64,000 nt of DNA from Natronomonas gomsonensis (GTDB lineage: Archaea; Halobacteriota; Halobacteria; Halobacteriales; Haloarculaceae), in contig NZ_JACAWU010000002.1 of assembly GCF_013391635.1 (NCBI RefSeq), positions 434,001 through 498,000 on the forward strand, written 5' to 3'. How positions within the stretch are numbered: position 1 is the stretch's first letter; each line of letters opens with the position of its first letter. Below are positions 7,629-16,065 of the stretch, piece after piece. The notes under the pieces were generated by a model. That model searched no databases, was not told the origin of the DNA, and saw nothing but the letters and a program-made list of their open reading frames with translations. The position numbers were made by a program, and so were the translations under genes.

Positions 7629-7865
7629 ATGACTGAATACACGCAGTCGATTCGCGGCGACGCGGACGGCATCGTTCGTCAGTACGAGTACGACGACGGC
7701 GCGGTCCTCGTCGCGGACTTTGGCCCCGTCGAAGGGGGTGTTGACGTCGTCGACGGGACGGCCATCGTGGTCGTCGACGACGAACAGTACGAGTACGAAG
7801 TGCCCGAGGGGGCATCCCGTGCTATTATGAACAACGGAATCGTTACTATCGAGGTGGAGCGATAA
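7629..7865 (+). CDS. Small Hsp20-like protein (DUF7127 family), partner of Cdc48
   Basis: A 78-residue acidic beta-rich protein of a haloarchaeal family I recognise as DUF7127. Its C-terminus NNGIVTIEVER matches the closing 'NGVLxIxV' strand of alpha-crystallin domains, and VLVADFGP resembles the opening strand, so it looks like a minimal Hsp20-type fold without the N- and C-terminal oligomerisation arms. It lies 3 nt upstream of cdc48 and shares its operator-controlled promoter. In Archaeoglobus, as I recall, cdc48 is also preceded by an hsp20 gene. A role as adaptor or holdase for Cdc48 is inferred. Confidence 0.75.
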   Translation: MTEYTQSIRGDADGIVRQYEYDDGAVLVADFGPVEGGVDVVDGTAIVVVDDEQYEYEVPEGASRAIMNNGIVTIEVER

Positions 7866-7868
7866 CCG

Positions 7869-10136
7869 ATGAAACTGACGGTCAAACCCCTCAAACAGAA
7901 AGACGCCGGTCGCGGACTGGCGGCGATAGACCGCGCGGCGATGGCCGAACTCGGCCTCGAGAACGGTGACTACATCCTCATCGAGGGTGACGGCCGCGCC
8001 GTCGCCCGGGTGTGGCCCGGCTACCCCGAGGACGAAGGCCAGGGCGTCATCCGCATCGACGGCCGCCTCCGACAAGAGGCCAACGTCGGCATCGACGACC
8101 GCGTGACGGTCGAGGCTGCCGACGTCAACCCCGCAAAGCAGGTGACGGTAGCGCTACCGCAGAACCTCCGCATCCGCGGGAACATCGGTCCGCACATTCG
8201 CGACAAACTCAGCGGTCAGGCCGTCACGACGGGCCAGAACGTCCCCTTCTCGCTCGGCCTCGGGCCGCTGTCCTCACAGAGCGGACAGCGCATTCCGCTG
8301 AAAATCGCTGACACCGACCCCGACGGGACGGTCGTCGTCACCGATTCGACGGACATTCAGGTGAGCGAAAAGCCCGCCGAGCAGATCGCCGACACCGGCG
8401 ACAGCACGGCCGCAGGGGGCGACGGCACTCCCTCGGTACGATACGAGGACATCGGCGGTCTCGATAACGAACTTGAGCAGGTCCGGGAGATGATAGAACT
8501 CCCGATGCGACATCCGGAGCTGTTCCAACAGCTCGGCATCGAACCGCCGAAGGGCGTGTTGCTGCACGGCCCGCCGGGGACGGGCAAGACCCTGATGGCG
8601 AAGGCCGTCGCCAACGAGATAGACGCCCACTTCACGGACATCTCCGGCCCCGAAATCATGTCGAAGTACTACGGGGAAAGCGAGGAGCAACTCCGTGAGG
8701 TGTTCGAGGAGGCCTCCGAGAACGCCCCAGCGATAGTCTTCATCGACGAACTCGACTCCATCGCGCCGAAGCGCGGCGAGACCAGCGGCGACGTCGAGCG
8801 CCGTGTCGTCGCCCAACTGCTCAGCCTGATGGACGGTCTCGACGAACGCGGCGACGTCATCGTCATCGGTGCGACGAACCGCGTCGACGCACTCGACCCC
8901 GCACTGCGCCGGGGCGGCCGCTTCGACCGCGAAATCGAAATCGGCGTCCCGGACAAGGAGGGTCGCAAGGAAATCCTGCAAGTCCACACCCGCGGGATGC
9001 CGCTCGTTGAGGGCATCGACCTCGACCGCTACGCCGAGAACACCCACGGGTTCGTCGGCGCCGACATCGAGAGCCTGACGAAGGAGGCTGCGATGAACGC
9101 CCTGCGGCGCATCCGGCCCGAACTCGACCTCGAAGCCGACGAAATCGACGCCGAGATACTCGAGGCGATGCAGGTCACGGAGGGTGACTTCAAAGACGCC
9201 CTGAAGGACGTGACGCCGAGTGCGATGCGGGAGGTGTTCGTCGAAGTCCCCGACACCACGTGGGACTCCGTCGGCGGACTCGAAGACACCAAAGAGCGCC
9301 TGCGTGAGACCATCCAGTGGCCGCTGGAGTACCCCGAGGTGTTCGAGCAGATGGACATGCAGGCCGCCAAGGGCGTCCTGCTGTACGGCCCACCCGGCAC
9401 CGGGAAGACCCTGATGGCGAAGGCTATCGCCAACGAGGCTCAGTCGAACTTCATCTCCATCAAGGGTCCCGAACTGCTCAACAAGTACGTCGGCGAGTCC
9501 GAGAAGGGCGTCCGAGAGGTGTTCGAGAAGGCACGGTCGAACGCGCCGACCGTTGTCTTCTTCGACGAAATCGACTCCATCGCCGGCGAACGCGGCGCCC
9601 GCATGGGCGACTCCGGCGTCGGCGAACGGGTCGTCTCCCAACTGCTGACCGAGTTGGACGGCCTCGAACAGCTCGAGGACGTGGTCGTCATCGCGACGAC
9701 GAACCGACCGGACCTCATCGACTCGGCGCTGTTGCGCCCCGGTCGACTGGACCGACACGTCCACGTGCCGGTCCCCGATACGGACGCACGGAAGGCCATC
9801 TTCGAGGTCCACACGCGCAACAAGCCGCTGGCTGACGATGTCGACCTCGACGAACTGGCCGCCGAAACCGACGGCTACGTCGGCGCCGATATCGAGGCGC
9901 TCTGCCGGGAGGCCGCCATGGCCGCAACCCGGGAGTTCGTCAACAGCGTCTCCCCCGAAGAGGCCGCGACCAGCGTCGAGAACGTCCGCGTGACTCGCGA
10001 GCACTTCGAGCAGGCACTCGAAGAGGTCGGTGCCAGCGTCGACGAGGACGTCCGGGAGCGCTACGAGGAACTCGAAGAGAAGTTCACCCACGGTAGCGAA
10101 CCCGACGAACCCGAAATCAGCCGGACGTTCCAGTAA
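7869..10136 (+). CDS. cdc48: Cdc48/VAT family AAA+ ATPase
   Basis: A 755-residue double-ring unfoldase that extracts and unfolds proteins for the proteasome and other machines. The N domain (about 1-180) contains the double-psi barrel start [20 protein letters not shown]. The D1 ATPase has Walker A GPPGTGKT at about 234-241 and Walker [10 protein letters not shown]2 has Walker A at about 507-514 and Walker B FFDEIDSI, plus arginine-finger regions [15 protein letters not shown]. The length and domain order are complete. It is transcribed behind the DUF7127 gene from a promoter with an HSR1-like operator, so heat-shock control is likely. Haloarchaea usually carry several paralogues. Confidence 0.95.
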   Translation: MKLTVKPLKQKDAGRGLAAIDRAAMAELGLENGDYILIEGDGRAVARVWPGYPEDEGQGVIRIDGRLRQEANVGIDDRVTVEAADVNPAKQVTVALPQNLRIRGNIGPHIRDKLSGQAVTTGQNVPFSLGLGPLSSQSGQRIPLKIADTDPDGTVVVTDSTDIQVSEKPAEQIADTGDSTAAGGDGTPSVRYEDIGGLDNELEQVREMIELPMRHPELFQQLGIEPPKGVLLHGPPGTGKTLMAKAVANEIDAHFTDISGPEIMSKYYGESEEQLREVFEEASENAPAIVFIDELDSIAPKRGETSGDVERRVVAQLLSLMDGLDERGDVIVIGATNRVDALDPALRRGGRFDREIEIGVPDKEGRKEILQVHTRGMPLVEGIDLDRYAENTHGFVGADIESLTKEAAMNALRRIRPELDLEADEIDAEILEAMQVTEGDFKDALKDVTPSAMREVFVEVPDTTWDSVGGLEDTKERLRETIQWPLEYPEVFEQMDMQAAKGVLLYGPPGTGKTLMAKAIANEAQSNFISIKGPELLNKYVGESEKGVREVFEKARSNAPTVVFFDEIDSIAGERGARMGDSGVGERVVSQLLTELDGLEQLEDVVVIATTNRPDLIDSALLRPGRLDRHVHVPVPDTDARKAIFEVHTRNKPLADDVDLDELAAETDGYVGADIEALCREAAMAATREFVNSVSPEEAATSVENVRVTREHFEQALEEVGASVDEDVRERYEELEEKFTHGSEPDEPEISRTFQ

Positions 10137-10237
10137 CTACCGTTCTATTCCATTTTGTTTCTTTGAATACCAATTGGTGGTATATTAGGGCATCTGAGGC
10201 ACAAAGGGTTTATCTCCTGACCGCCTAGACCGGGGCG

Positions 10238-10522
10238 ATGACCACCACAGGACGATGCGCCGACACACCGGCGGACAGGAAGACGCTCCTGTTCTGTCCG
10301 GCGTGCGGCCACGAGGCGCCAATCGACGGCGAGTGGTCGGTCCGACACCGCCACGGTACCGACGGTGACCGCACGGTCACCGAATGTCCGGAGTGTGGCG
10401 ACGTGGTTTTGAGCCAGCCGCAGTTCGAACCCTCGGCGGCACACTCCACGTGGCACTCCCTCGATTTAGTCCGGCCGTTACTCGGGTTTGTGAATTCCGT
10501 CGTCCGTCACGACGTTCTCTAG
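10238..10522 (+). CDS. Zinc-ribbon protein (DUF8106-like)
   Basis: A 94-residue protein with two CxxC pairs (FCPACGHEAP and ECPECGDVV), forming one zinc ribbon, and the core pattern RKTLLFCPACGH...DGEWSV of a small haloarchaeal family (DUF8106, from memory). The last 30 residues are a tail with no recognisable feature, and its final 45 nt overlap the 3' end of the convergent eIF2B-like gene. Either the tail is real antisense overlap or a homologue would end earlier. Function unknown. Confidence 0.65.
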   Translation: MTTTGRCADTPADRKTLLFCPACGHEAPIDGEWSVRHRHGTDGDRTVTECPECGDVVLSQPQFEPSAAHSTWHSLDLVRPLLGFVNSVVRHDVL

Positions 10523-11332
10523 AAGGTGCGTCGGTGTCGCGTCGTACGCCGGATTTTCGATACTGAAGCCCTCTGCCGGTTCTCGCATTACTTCGCTCGG
10601 AGAGCGGAAGTCGTTCTCGAAGGCGAACCCCTCGTCGATGAGCTTTGCGCTCGCGCCGAACACCGAGACGGGGACGGCCAACTCCGCCGCAGTCGCGGCG
10701 ATGGGGAACGTCCCGACGCGGTTGTACAGCGTGTCGTCGACGATACAGGACATTCCCAACACGACCCGGTCACACTCGTCGAGGTAGTGGCCGGCGGCGC
10801 TGTCGACGATGAGCGTCGCGTCGACGCGGTCGATACTCGCCAGCGTCCGAGCGGTCTTCCGGCCGAGGAACCGAGGTCGGGCTTCGGTGACGTACACCTC
10901 GATGTGGTGGCCCTCTTGGGCCGCGAGTTCGATGGCCTCCAGCACCGTCGAGGAGTAGTCGTGAGTCAACACCGTCGCGCCGTCGGGGAGCAGTTCGACG
11001 GCGTGTTGGGCAGCCTCGTGTTTCGCCGTTTCCACGTCGTCGACGACGGCCTCGATGGCCGACTCGGTCAGGTCCTTCGCCTCCTCGACGGTGTCGGGGG
11101 CGCCGTCTTCGACGCGGGCGACGATTTCGCGTTGGGTGTTGTGCAGCGACGCGTGAGAGGGTTGGGCGCGCCGGAGGGCGCTGCTGTTGCGGTCCAGCGA
11201 ACGGACGTACTCCTCGACGGTCGCGTACTCGCGGTCGAGGAGTTCCCGCAACGCCTCGGCGGCCTTGATGGCGACGGTCGACGAGGAGTGGGTCTGCATC
11301 TCCCGAATCTCGCTTGCAGTCTCGTCTATCAT
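10478..11332 (-). CDS. eIF2B-like protein, probable ribose-1,5-bisphosphate isomerase
   Basis: A 284-residue member of the eIF2B alpha/beta/delta family. Family knowledge: archaeal members of this type isomerise ribose-1,5-bisphosphate to ribulose-1,5-bisphosphate in AMP and nucleoside degradation. Visible blocks are the helical N-terminus (MIDETASEIREMQTHSSSTV), NSSALRRAQPSHASLHN, VLTHDYSSTVLEA, VYVTEARPRFLGRKTA, the conserved VVLGMSCIVDDTLYNRVGTFP and FGASAKLIDEG. The ATG at 11332 was chosen because it matches the family start; an open frame continues upstream without homology. Whether it is an isomerase or a regulatory homologue cannot be settled here; no RuBisCO gene is in the window. Confidence 0.82.
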   Translation of the reverse strand: MIDETASEIREMQTHSSSTVAIKAAEALRELLDREYATVEEYVRSLDRNSSALRRAQPSHASLHNTQREIVARVEDGAPDTVEEAKDLTESAIEAVVDDVETAKHEAAQHAVELLPDGATVLTHDYSSTVLEAIELAAQEGHHIEVYVTEARPRFLGRKTARTLASIDRVDATLIVDSAAGHYLDECDRVVLGMSCIVDDTLYNRVGTFPIAATAAELAVPVSVFGASAKLIDEGFAFENDFRSPSEVMREPAEGFSIENPAYDATPTHLLENVVTDDGIHKPE

Positions 11333-11413
11333 GCCGGTACCGTCGTGCGGCGAGCCCATAGGCCTTCGGGGACCGTCCGACGGCCCTATGGCGGTTCGGC
11401 CCCTACGAACGGT

Positions 11414-11707
11414 ATGGTCGATGTCTCGTATTACTGCCCGCGGTGTGGGGCTGTCGCCGAACTCGAACGCGATGCATACCTCGAGGATAAATGCGTCACC
11501 GCCGAGCCCCTGGAGGGGTGGACCTACGAGGATGCCTACGAGGATTTCGAGGACGGAGAAGGGGTCGTCATCGTCTGCGGCGCCGAGGAAACCGACGGGG
11601 AGGGCTGTGGCGAACCCTACTATCTCAGTTTCGTGAAGTTCGAAAACGGCGAAGAAATCGACCCGCGCGTTTCCGCCGACGAGGTCCGGTTCGACTTCTT
11701 GCGATAG
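11414..11707 (+). CDS. Small CxxC haloarchaeal protein
   Basis: A 97-residue acidic protein beginning MVDVSYYCPRCGAVAELERD. A CxxC pair is near residue 8; two further cysteines occur at VIVCGAEE and EGCGEPYYLSF, which could complete a zinc site. It is divergent from the eIF2B-like gene and separated from it by about 80 nt. No function is known to me. Confidence 0.65.
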   Translation: MVDVSYYCPRCGAVAELERDAYLEDKCVTAEPLEGWTYEDAYEDFEDGEGVVIVCGAEETDGEGCGEPYYLSFVKFENGEEIDPRVSADEVRFDFLR

Positions 11708-11717
11708 TTCCGAGCAA

Positions 11718-11927
11718 TCAGTCGTCGTCGCCGCGGCGTTTGACCTCGTCGATTGCCGAGCGGGCGGAGACGCTCGTTTCGCCCAGCGTGGCACCCACGA
11801 GTCCGCCGATGGCGCCGCCGGTACTCGCCGCGTTCCGGCTGATTAACCCGCCGATACCCGCACCGATTGCACCGCCGATGGCTGCGTACCGGGCACGGCC
11901 CAGCACCCGTTTGATTTGTTTTCGCAT
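11718..11927 (-). CDS. Small glycine-zipper membrane protein
   Basis: A 69-residue protein with a basic N-terminus (MRKQIKRVLGRARY), then a Gly/Ala-rich hydrophobic stretch with GxxxG repeats (AAIGGAIGAGIGGL and GGAIGGLVGATLG, about residues 15-50) and a charged tail. This is the layout of glycine-zipper membrane-associated peptides. It is convergent with the CxxC protein. Function unknown. Confidence 0.6.
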   Translation of the reverse strand: MRKQIKRVLGRARYAAIGGAIGAGIGGLISRNAASTGGAIGGLVGATLGETSVSARSAIDEVKRRGDDD

Positions 11928-11998
11928 ACTTCGAAACTTCAGTCGGCGGTTTCATAAAGATGCGGTCCGGCCGGCACAGCGGGAAGCGACCGCGGCGG

Positions 11999-13168
11999 TC
12001 AGTAACTGCGCGGCATCCCGAGTTGGTGTTCGCCGATGAAGTTCAACACCATCTCGTTGGAGACCGGGGCGGTCTGGGTGAGTCGGAGGTTCTGCCAGAT
12101 GTCGTAGACTTCGTACTCGCGGGTGAAACCGTTGCCACCGTGGGCTTGGATGGCGCGGTCGGCAGCCTCGGTGCCGGCCCGAGAGGTGAGCAGTTTGGCG
12201 ACGTTGGCCTCCAGTCCGCAGTCCTCGTCGTCGTCCCACTTCTTGGCGCCCTTATACAGGATTTCGCGGGCAGCCATCAGCTTCGCGTAGGATTCGGCGA
12301 TGGGGTGTTGGATGCCCTGATGGGCGCCGATGGGCTGGCCGAATACTTCGCGGTCCTGTGTGTACTCGACGGCGAGGTCGACTGCCCGGAGACCGCCGCC
12401 GAGTGCCGACGCCGCCCCGCCGAGGCGTTCTGTGTTGAGGGTGTCCCACAGCAGATAGAGACCGCCGTCCTCCGTGCCGAGGATGTCGTCTTCGCTCACG
12501 CGGAGGTCGTCGAACTGCACCTGGTACTGCCGTTCGAACCACGGAACGGTGGTGTCGAGTTCCGAAAGCGAAATGCCGTCGCGCTCGGCGGGGTCGTCGA
12601 CGAGAAACAGCGTGACGCCGTGGGTTGGATTCGACTTGTCGAACTCGGAGGTGCGGGCGACGAGCAGCATCGTGTCGGCATTCTCGACGCCGCTGATGAA
12701 CGTCTTCTGTCCGTCGACGCGGAACTCGCCGTCGCCGTCCCGCTCGGCGTGCGTCGAGATATTGAGGGTGTTCGTCCCTGCCTCGGGTTCCGTCAGCGCC
12801 ATGCAGAACTTCATCTCGCCATTTGCGATTTTCGGGAGGTACTCCTGTTTCTGCTCCTCGTTTCCGTGGCGCTGGATGCCGATACCGCCGAAGACGGGCG
12901 TGAGAACGAAGATGATGCCACCCTGTCCGCCGCCCCGGGACAACTCCTCGATGATGATGGACATCTCCAACATCCCGAGTCCCTCGCCACCGTACTCCTC
13001 GGGGATGGTGACGCCGAGCCAGCCGTCGTCTGCCAGCGCCTGCCAGTACTCCTCGGGGAACTCTTTGTCGTCGATGTGCTGTTGCCAGTACTCCCGGCCG
13101 AAGTCGTCCGCGATGCCGCGAACCGACTCTCGAATCAGGTCGTGGAGTTCGGATTCTCCGAGTGCCAT
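11999..13168 (-). CDS. Acyl-CoA dehydrogenase
   Basis: A 389-residue FAD-dependent acyl-CoA dehydrogenase that oxidises an acyl-CoA to the enoyl-CoA. Signatures include MALTEPEAGTN (FAD/substrate block 1), GQKTFISGVENAD and the C-terminal AIQAHGGNGFTREYEV block. At the position where many family members carry the catalytic Glu (the YEGT motif) the sequence reads QTAPVSNEM, so that Glu is absent. A Glu in LNTERLGGAASALG aligns with the alternative base used by isovaleryl- and long-chain enzymes. It is divergent from an acyl-CoA carboxylase subunit, suggesting branched-chain or short-chain acyl-CoA catabolism. Confidence 0.9.
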   Translation of the reverse strand: MALGESELHDLIRESVRGIADDFGREYWQQHIDDKEFPEEYWQALADDGWLGVTIPEEYGGEGLGMLEMSIIIEELSRGGGQGGIIFVLTPVFGGIGIQRHGNEEQKQEYLPKIANGEMKFCMALTEPEAGTNTLNISTHAERDGDGEFRVDGQKTFISGVENADTMLLVARTSEFDKSNPTHGVTLFLVDDPAERDGISLSELDTTVPWFERQYQVQFDDLRVSEDDILGTEDGGLYLLWDTLNTERLGGAASALGGGLRAVDLAVEYTQDREVFGQPIGAHQGIQHPIAESYAKLMAAREILYKGAKKWDDDEDCGLEANVAKLLTSRAGTEAADRAIQAHGGNGFTREYEVYDIWQNLRLTQTAPVSNEMVLNFIGEHQLGMPRSY

Positions 13169-13351
13169 GGTGCCCGTACCCAGTTACCATACTTAGGATT
13201 TCTGCCGCTCTTCCGAGGGTCGACGACCGCCACGACCGAACCTACCGCTTGGCTGACTCGTGTACCCACAATGTTTTTACCTCGCGTTGGTATATCACGG
13301 CATACGCACATGCTGGAAACTCTAAACATTCGGTGAGTTTCCGAGGACACC

Positions 13352-15049
13352 ATGGAAATCAAAATCGACAACGACACCGACGAGGAAATCGCACAGGCAA
13401 TCGCGACGGCCGTCTCTGAGCACTTGGGCCGTGGCGTCGAGTTGGTCGGCGACGACGGAACCCTCGCCGAAGCCGGCGAAAACTGGAGCGAGGAGGGCGC
13501 CGTCGTCACCGAACGCGAGGAGGCCATCCGGGAGGACATCGAGTCGATTATGTCCGGCGGCCCCGAGCGCGGTTTCGACAAAATCGAGGACCTCGGCAAG
13601 GTGTTCGTCCGGGACCGCCTCGACATGATCTTCGACGATATCGAATACGAGGACGGCTCCTTCGCCCGCTTCGGCGACGACGACGAACTCCCCGCAGACG
13701 GTCTCATCACCGGCGTCGGCACCATCGACGGCCGGAAGGTCGCCTTCACCGCCAACGACTACACCGTCAAGGCCGGCTCGCTCGGACAGATGGGCGTCGA
13801 GAAGGTCATCCGGATTCAGGAGCGGGCGCTGGACCTCGGCATCCCGATGTTGCGGCTCGTCGACTCGACGGGCGCACGCCTCAACGCCGAAGAGCGGGAA
13901 CCCGGCGACACCCACATGGACCGCTATCGCGGCGGCAAGATGTTCTACAACCAATGTCGGATGTCCGGCGAAATCCCACAAATCGGCGTCCTCTACGGCC
14001 CGGACGTGGCCGGGTCCGCCTACACGCCCGTCTTCTGTGATTACCTCATCATGGTCGAGGACATCGCCGGGATGGCCATCGCCTCGCCCCGCATCGTCGA
14101 GGCGATGACCGGCGAAAAAACCGACATGCAGCAGTTGGGCGGCCCGCAGGTCCACGCCCAACACTCCGGCAGCGCCGACCTCGTCGTCCCTGACGAGGAA
14201 ACCGCCGCCGAGAAGGCCCGGGAGGTCCTTCGATTCCTCCCGCAGAACTACTCCGAATCGCCCCCCGAAGAGACGCCGAAACCGCCGAAGAAGAACCCCT
14301 ACAGCCTCGACGACATCATTCCCGAGGAGCCGAACAAGGCCTACGACGTCCAAGAGGTCATCGACCGCGTCGTCGACCGCGATTCGTTCGTCGAGATGAA
14401 GCCGGATTTCGCCCCCGAACTCGTCACCGGCCTCGGACGCATCGACGGGCAGGTCGTCGGTATCGTCGCCAACCAACCCGACCACATCTCCGGCGCCATC
14501 TTCCCGGATTCCGCCGACAAGGGCGCCGGCTTCGTCTGGACGTGTGACGCCTACAACATCCCGCTGGTGTACCTCTGTGACACGCCCGGATTCATGATCG
14601 GCTCACAGGTCGAAAAGGAAGGCGTCCTCCGGCGCGGCCGGAAGTTCATCTACGCCACCTCCAACGCCCAGGTGCCGAAGTTCTGTGTCATCACCCGGAA
14701 GGCCTACGGCGCCGGCATCTACGCGATGGCCGGCCCCTCCTTCGGCCCCGACGCGACGCTGGCGCTGCCCTCCGCCGAAATCTCGGTGATGGGGCCCGAC
14801 GCCGCCGTCCACGCGCTGTTCGGCGGCCAAATCGAGGACATGGACGGCGACGCCAAGGACGCCTTCATCGAATCCGCCAAAGGGGAGTTCGACAAGTACA
14901 TCGACATCAAAAAGCAGGCCGGCAAGATGCAGGTCGACGAACTCATCCCGGCAGGCGACCTCCGGGAACAACTCGAAGTGCGACTCGATACCTACCGGAC
15001 CAAACAGCGCGACGACCGTCCGCGGCACCACGGGACGGTTTTCTTCTAA
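13352..15049 (+). CDS. Acyl-CoA carboxylase carboxyltransferase (beta) subunit
   Basis: A 565-residue biotin-dependent carboxyltransferase of the PccB/MmdA family, which transfers carboxyl from biotin to propionyl- or acetyl-CoA. Both crotonase halves are complete: GVGTIDGRKVAFTANDYTVKAGSLGQ and LRLVDSTGARLN in the N half, and GFMIGSQVEKEGVLRRGRKFIYA with KAYGAGIYAMAG in the C half. The protein is about 50 residues longer than usual, because of a charged N-terminal segment (about residues 1-55) not found in typical PccB. The biotin carboxylase and BCCP subunits are not adjacent. It is divergent from the acyl-CoA dehydrogenase and ends at a strong hairpin. Confidence 0.92.
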   Translation: MEIKIDNDTDEEIAQAIATAVSEHLGRGVELVGDDGTLAEAGENWSEEGAVVTEREEAIREDIESIMSGGPERGFDKIEDLGKVFVRDRLDMIFDDIEYEDGSFARFGDDDELPADGLITGVGTIDGRKVAFTANDYTVKAGSLGQMGVEKVIRIQERALDLGIPMLRLVDSTGARLNAEEREPGDTHMDRYRGGKMFYNQCRMSGEIPQIGVLYGPDVAGSAYTPVFCDYLIMVEDIAGMAIASPRIVEAMTGEKTDMQQLGGPQVHAQHSGSADLVVPDEETAAEKAREVLRFLPQNYSESPPEETPKPPKKNPYSLDDIIPEEPNKAYDVQEVIDRVVDRDSFVEMKPDFAPELVTGLGRIDGQVVGIVANQPDHISGAIFPDSADKGAGFVWTCDAYNIPLVYLCDTPGFMIGSQVEKEGVLRRGRKFIYATSNAQVPKFCVITRKAYGAGIYAMAGPSFGPDATLALPSAEISVMGPDAAVHALFGGQIEDMDGDAKDAFIESAKGEFDKYIDIKKQAGKMQVDELIPAGDLREQLEVRLDTYRTKQRDDRPRHHGTVFF

Positions 15050-15054
15050 CGAAC

Positions 15055-15091
15055 CTTTTTGCACGGACCGGCGAAGCCGGTCCGGCAAAAA
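15055..15091 (+). terminator. Hairpin terminator after the carboxyltransferase gene
   Basis: TTTTTGC-A-CGGACCGGC, loop GAA, GCCGGTCCG-GCAAAAA forms a stem of about 16 bp with one bulged base. It begins 6 nt after the stop codon, with T-runs at its border on either strand, so it could stop transcription from both sides. Confidence 0.6.
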
Positions 15092-15260
15092 CGTTCATGA
15101 AAAAGACACGTCGGCCCTCCCTCAGGAAGACTCACTCCGTTCGTCTTCCACGGCTCCCGCTCGCTTCGCTCGCGGGACCTACGGTCGGGCCTCGGTTCTG
15201 CGCGCCGTAGGCGCGTAGTGAACCGCTCGCTCACTTCGTTCGCTCGTGGATGCTAATCGA
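15092..15260. repeat. Palindrome-rich intergenic segment
   Basis: No gene is credible here. The stretch is packed with short inverted repeats: GGAAGAC/GTCTTCC (15125-15131 with 15143-15149), CCCGC/GCGGG around 15157-15177, and CGCGCC-GTA-GGCGCG (15202-15216), plus several direct copies of the CGCTCGCTTCGCTCG type. Such spacers are common between haloarchaeal operons; their function is not established. Confidence 0.6.
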
Positions 15261-15299
15261 GTACTACCGTCTGTGCGTCATATCCTATGAAAAGAACAG

Positions 15300-15953
15300 C
15301 TACCCCACCAGCGTCCGCAGCACCCGCGACTCGGCTTTCCGGAGGTGTTCGTCGACCGTCGAGGGCGCACACTCCAGTCGCTCGGCGATGTCCTCGTGGG
15401 TCGCCTTGCGAGGAATCTCGTAGTACCCCAACTCGACGGCCTTCCGGAACACCTCCAGTTGTCGCTCGGTGAGTTCCGAGAGCGTGTCCTGTCGGTCCGG
15501 AGTGTAGGAGCCGACCTGCTCGATGTTGACCGAGATGTCGTCCGGGAGCTCCTCGATTGCCCCTTTCACCATGTCGTGGGCGCCGATGACGGTCAACCGG
15601 AGGGCACCCCGCCGAGTGAAATCGATTGGCGTGTCAATCATCAGCGCGTACTTCTCGGCGAGCATCATCAACGCCCCGGCGGGGTTTCCGGGTTCGATGT
15701 GGAGATACAGGTGAAACTCCTCGTCGTCGGCGTCAAGGAGGTCGTAGGAAATCACGTCGGGATGGTCACCGATGTCGGGAACCAGTATCTCGGAGTTACC
15801 CTCGAGTCGGTAGAGCAACACGCCCGTCCCGTCGCCGAGGGCGTCGATGTGCATGAGCGAGATTCGAGAGATGGCCCCCGTCTCCGCGATAGCCCGGTCT
15901 ACGGGGTGAATCGCGCCGTCCTCCGGGGTCAACGTGAAATCGAAGTATCGCAT
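15300..15953 (-). CDS. Bat-type transcription regulator with C-terminal HTH_10
   Basis: A 217-residue regulator. The C-terminal 55 residues (LTERQLEVFRKAVELGYYEIPRKATHEDIAERL, then CAPSTVDEHLRKAE) are the bacterio-opsin-activator HTH_10 DNA-binding domain. The N-terminal 150 residues form a ligand or partner domain (MRYFDFTLTPEDGAIHPVDRA). No PAS or GAF domain is visible. The ATG at 15953 was chosen because a TATA-like box lies 25 nt upstream; the open frame extends further without support. The effector and targets are unknown. Confidence 0.87.
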   Translation of the reverse strand: MRYFDFTLTPEDGAIHPVDRAIAETGAISRISLMHIDALGDGTGVLLYRLEGNSEILVPDIGDHPDVISYDLLDADDEEFHLYLHIEPGNPAGALMMLAEKYALMIDTPIDFTRRGALRLTVIGAHDMVKGAIEELPDDISVNIEQVGSYTPDRQDTLSELTERQLEVFRKAVELGYYEIPRKATHEDIAERLECAPSTVDEHLRKAESRVLRTLVG

Positions 15954-15978
15954 AGTCGGCTGGCGGGGGCCTGTCAGC

Positions 15979-15986
15979 CTATTAAA
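15979..15986 (-). promoter_or_regulatory. TATA box of the Bat-type regulator
   Basis: On the minus strand this is TTTAATAG preceded by CCGG, 25 nt before the ATG at 15953. This fits a leaderless haloarchaeal transcript and supports the chosen start codon. Confidence 0.55.
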
Positions 15987-16065
15987 CCGGTTTTGCGGGT
16001 TTAGACCTTTCGGCTGGTCCACGTTTCGAGTGTACCGAAACCCTCCGTAATCGACGACTCGCTTC

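Noticed and set aside
8274-10091. 605-codon open frame antisense to cdc48
   Set aside because: High-GC genomes with GC at the third position leave long open frames on the opposite strand. The translation has no domain and is an exact shadow of the Cdc48 gene.
15046-15234. 62-codon frame in the palindrome-rich spacer
   Set aside because: Arg-rich product from repeated palindromic DNA; no haloarchaeal acidity and no promoter.
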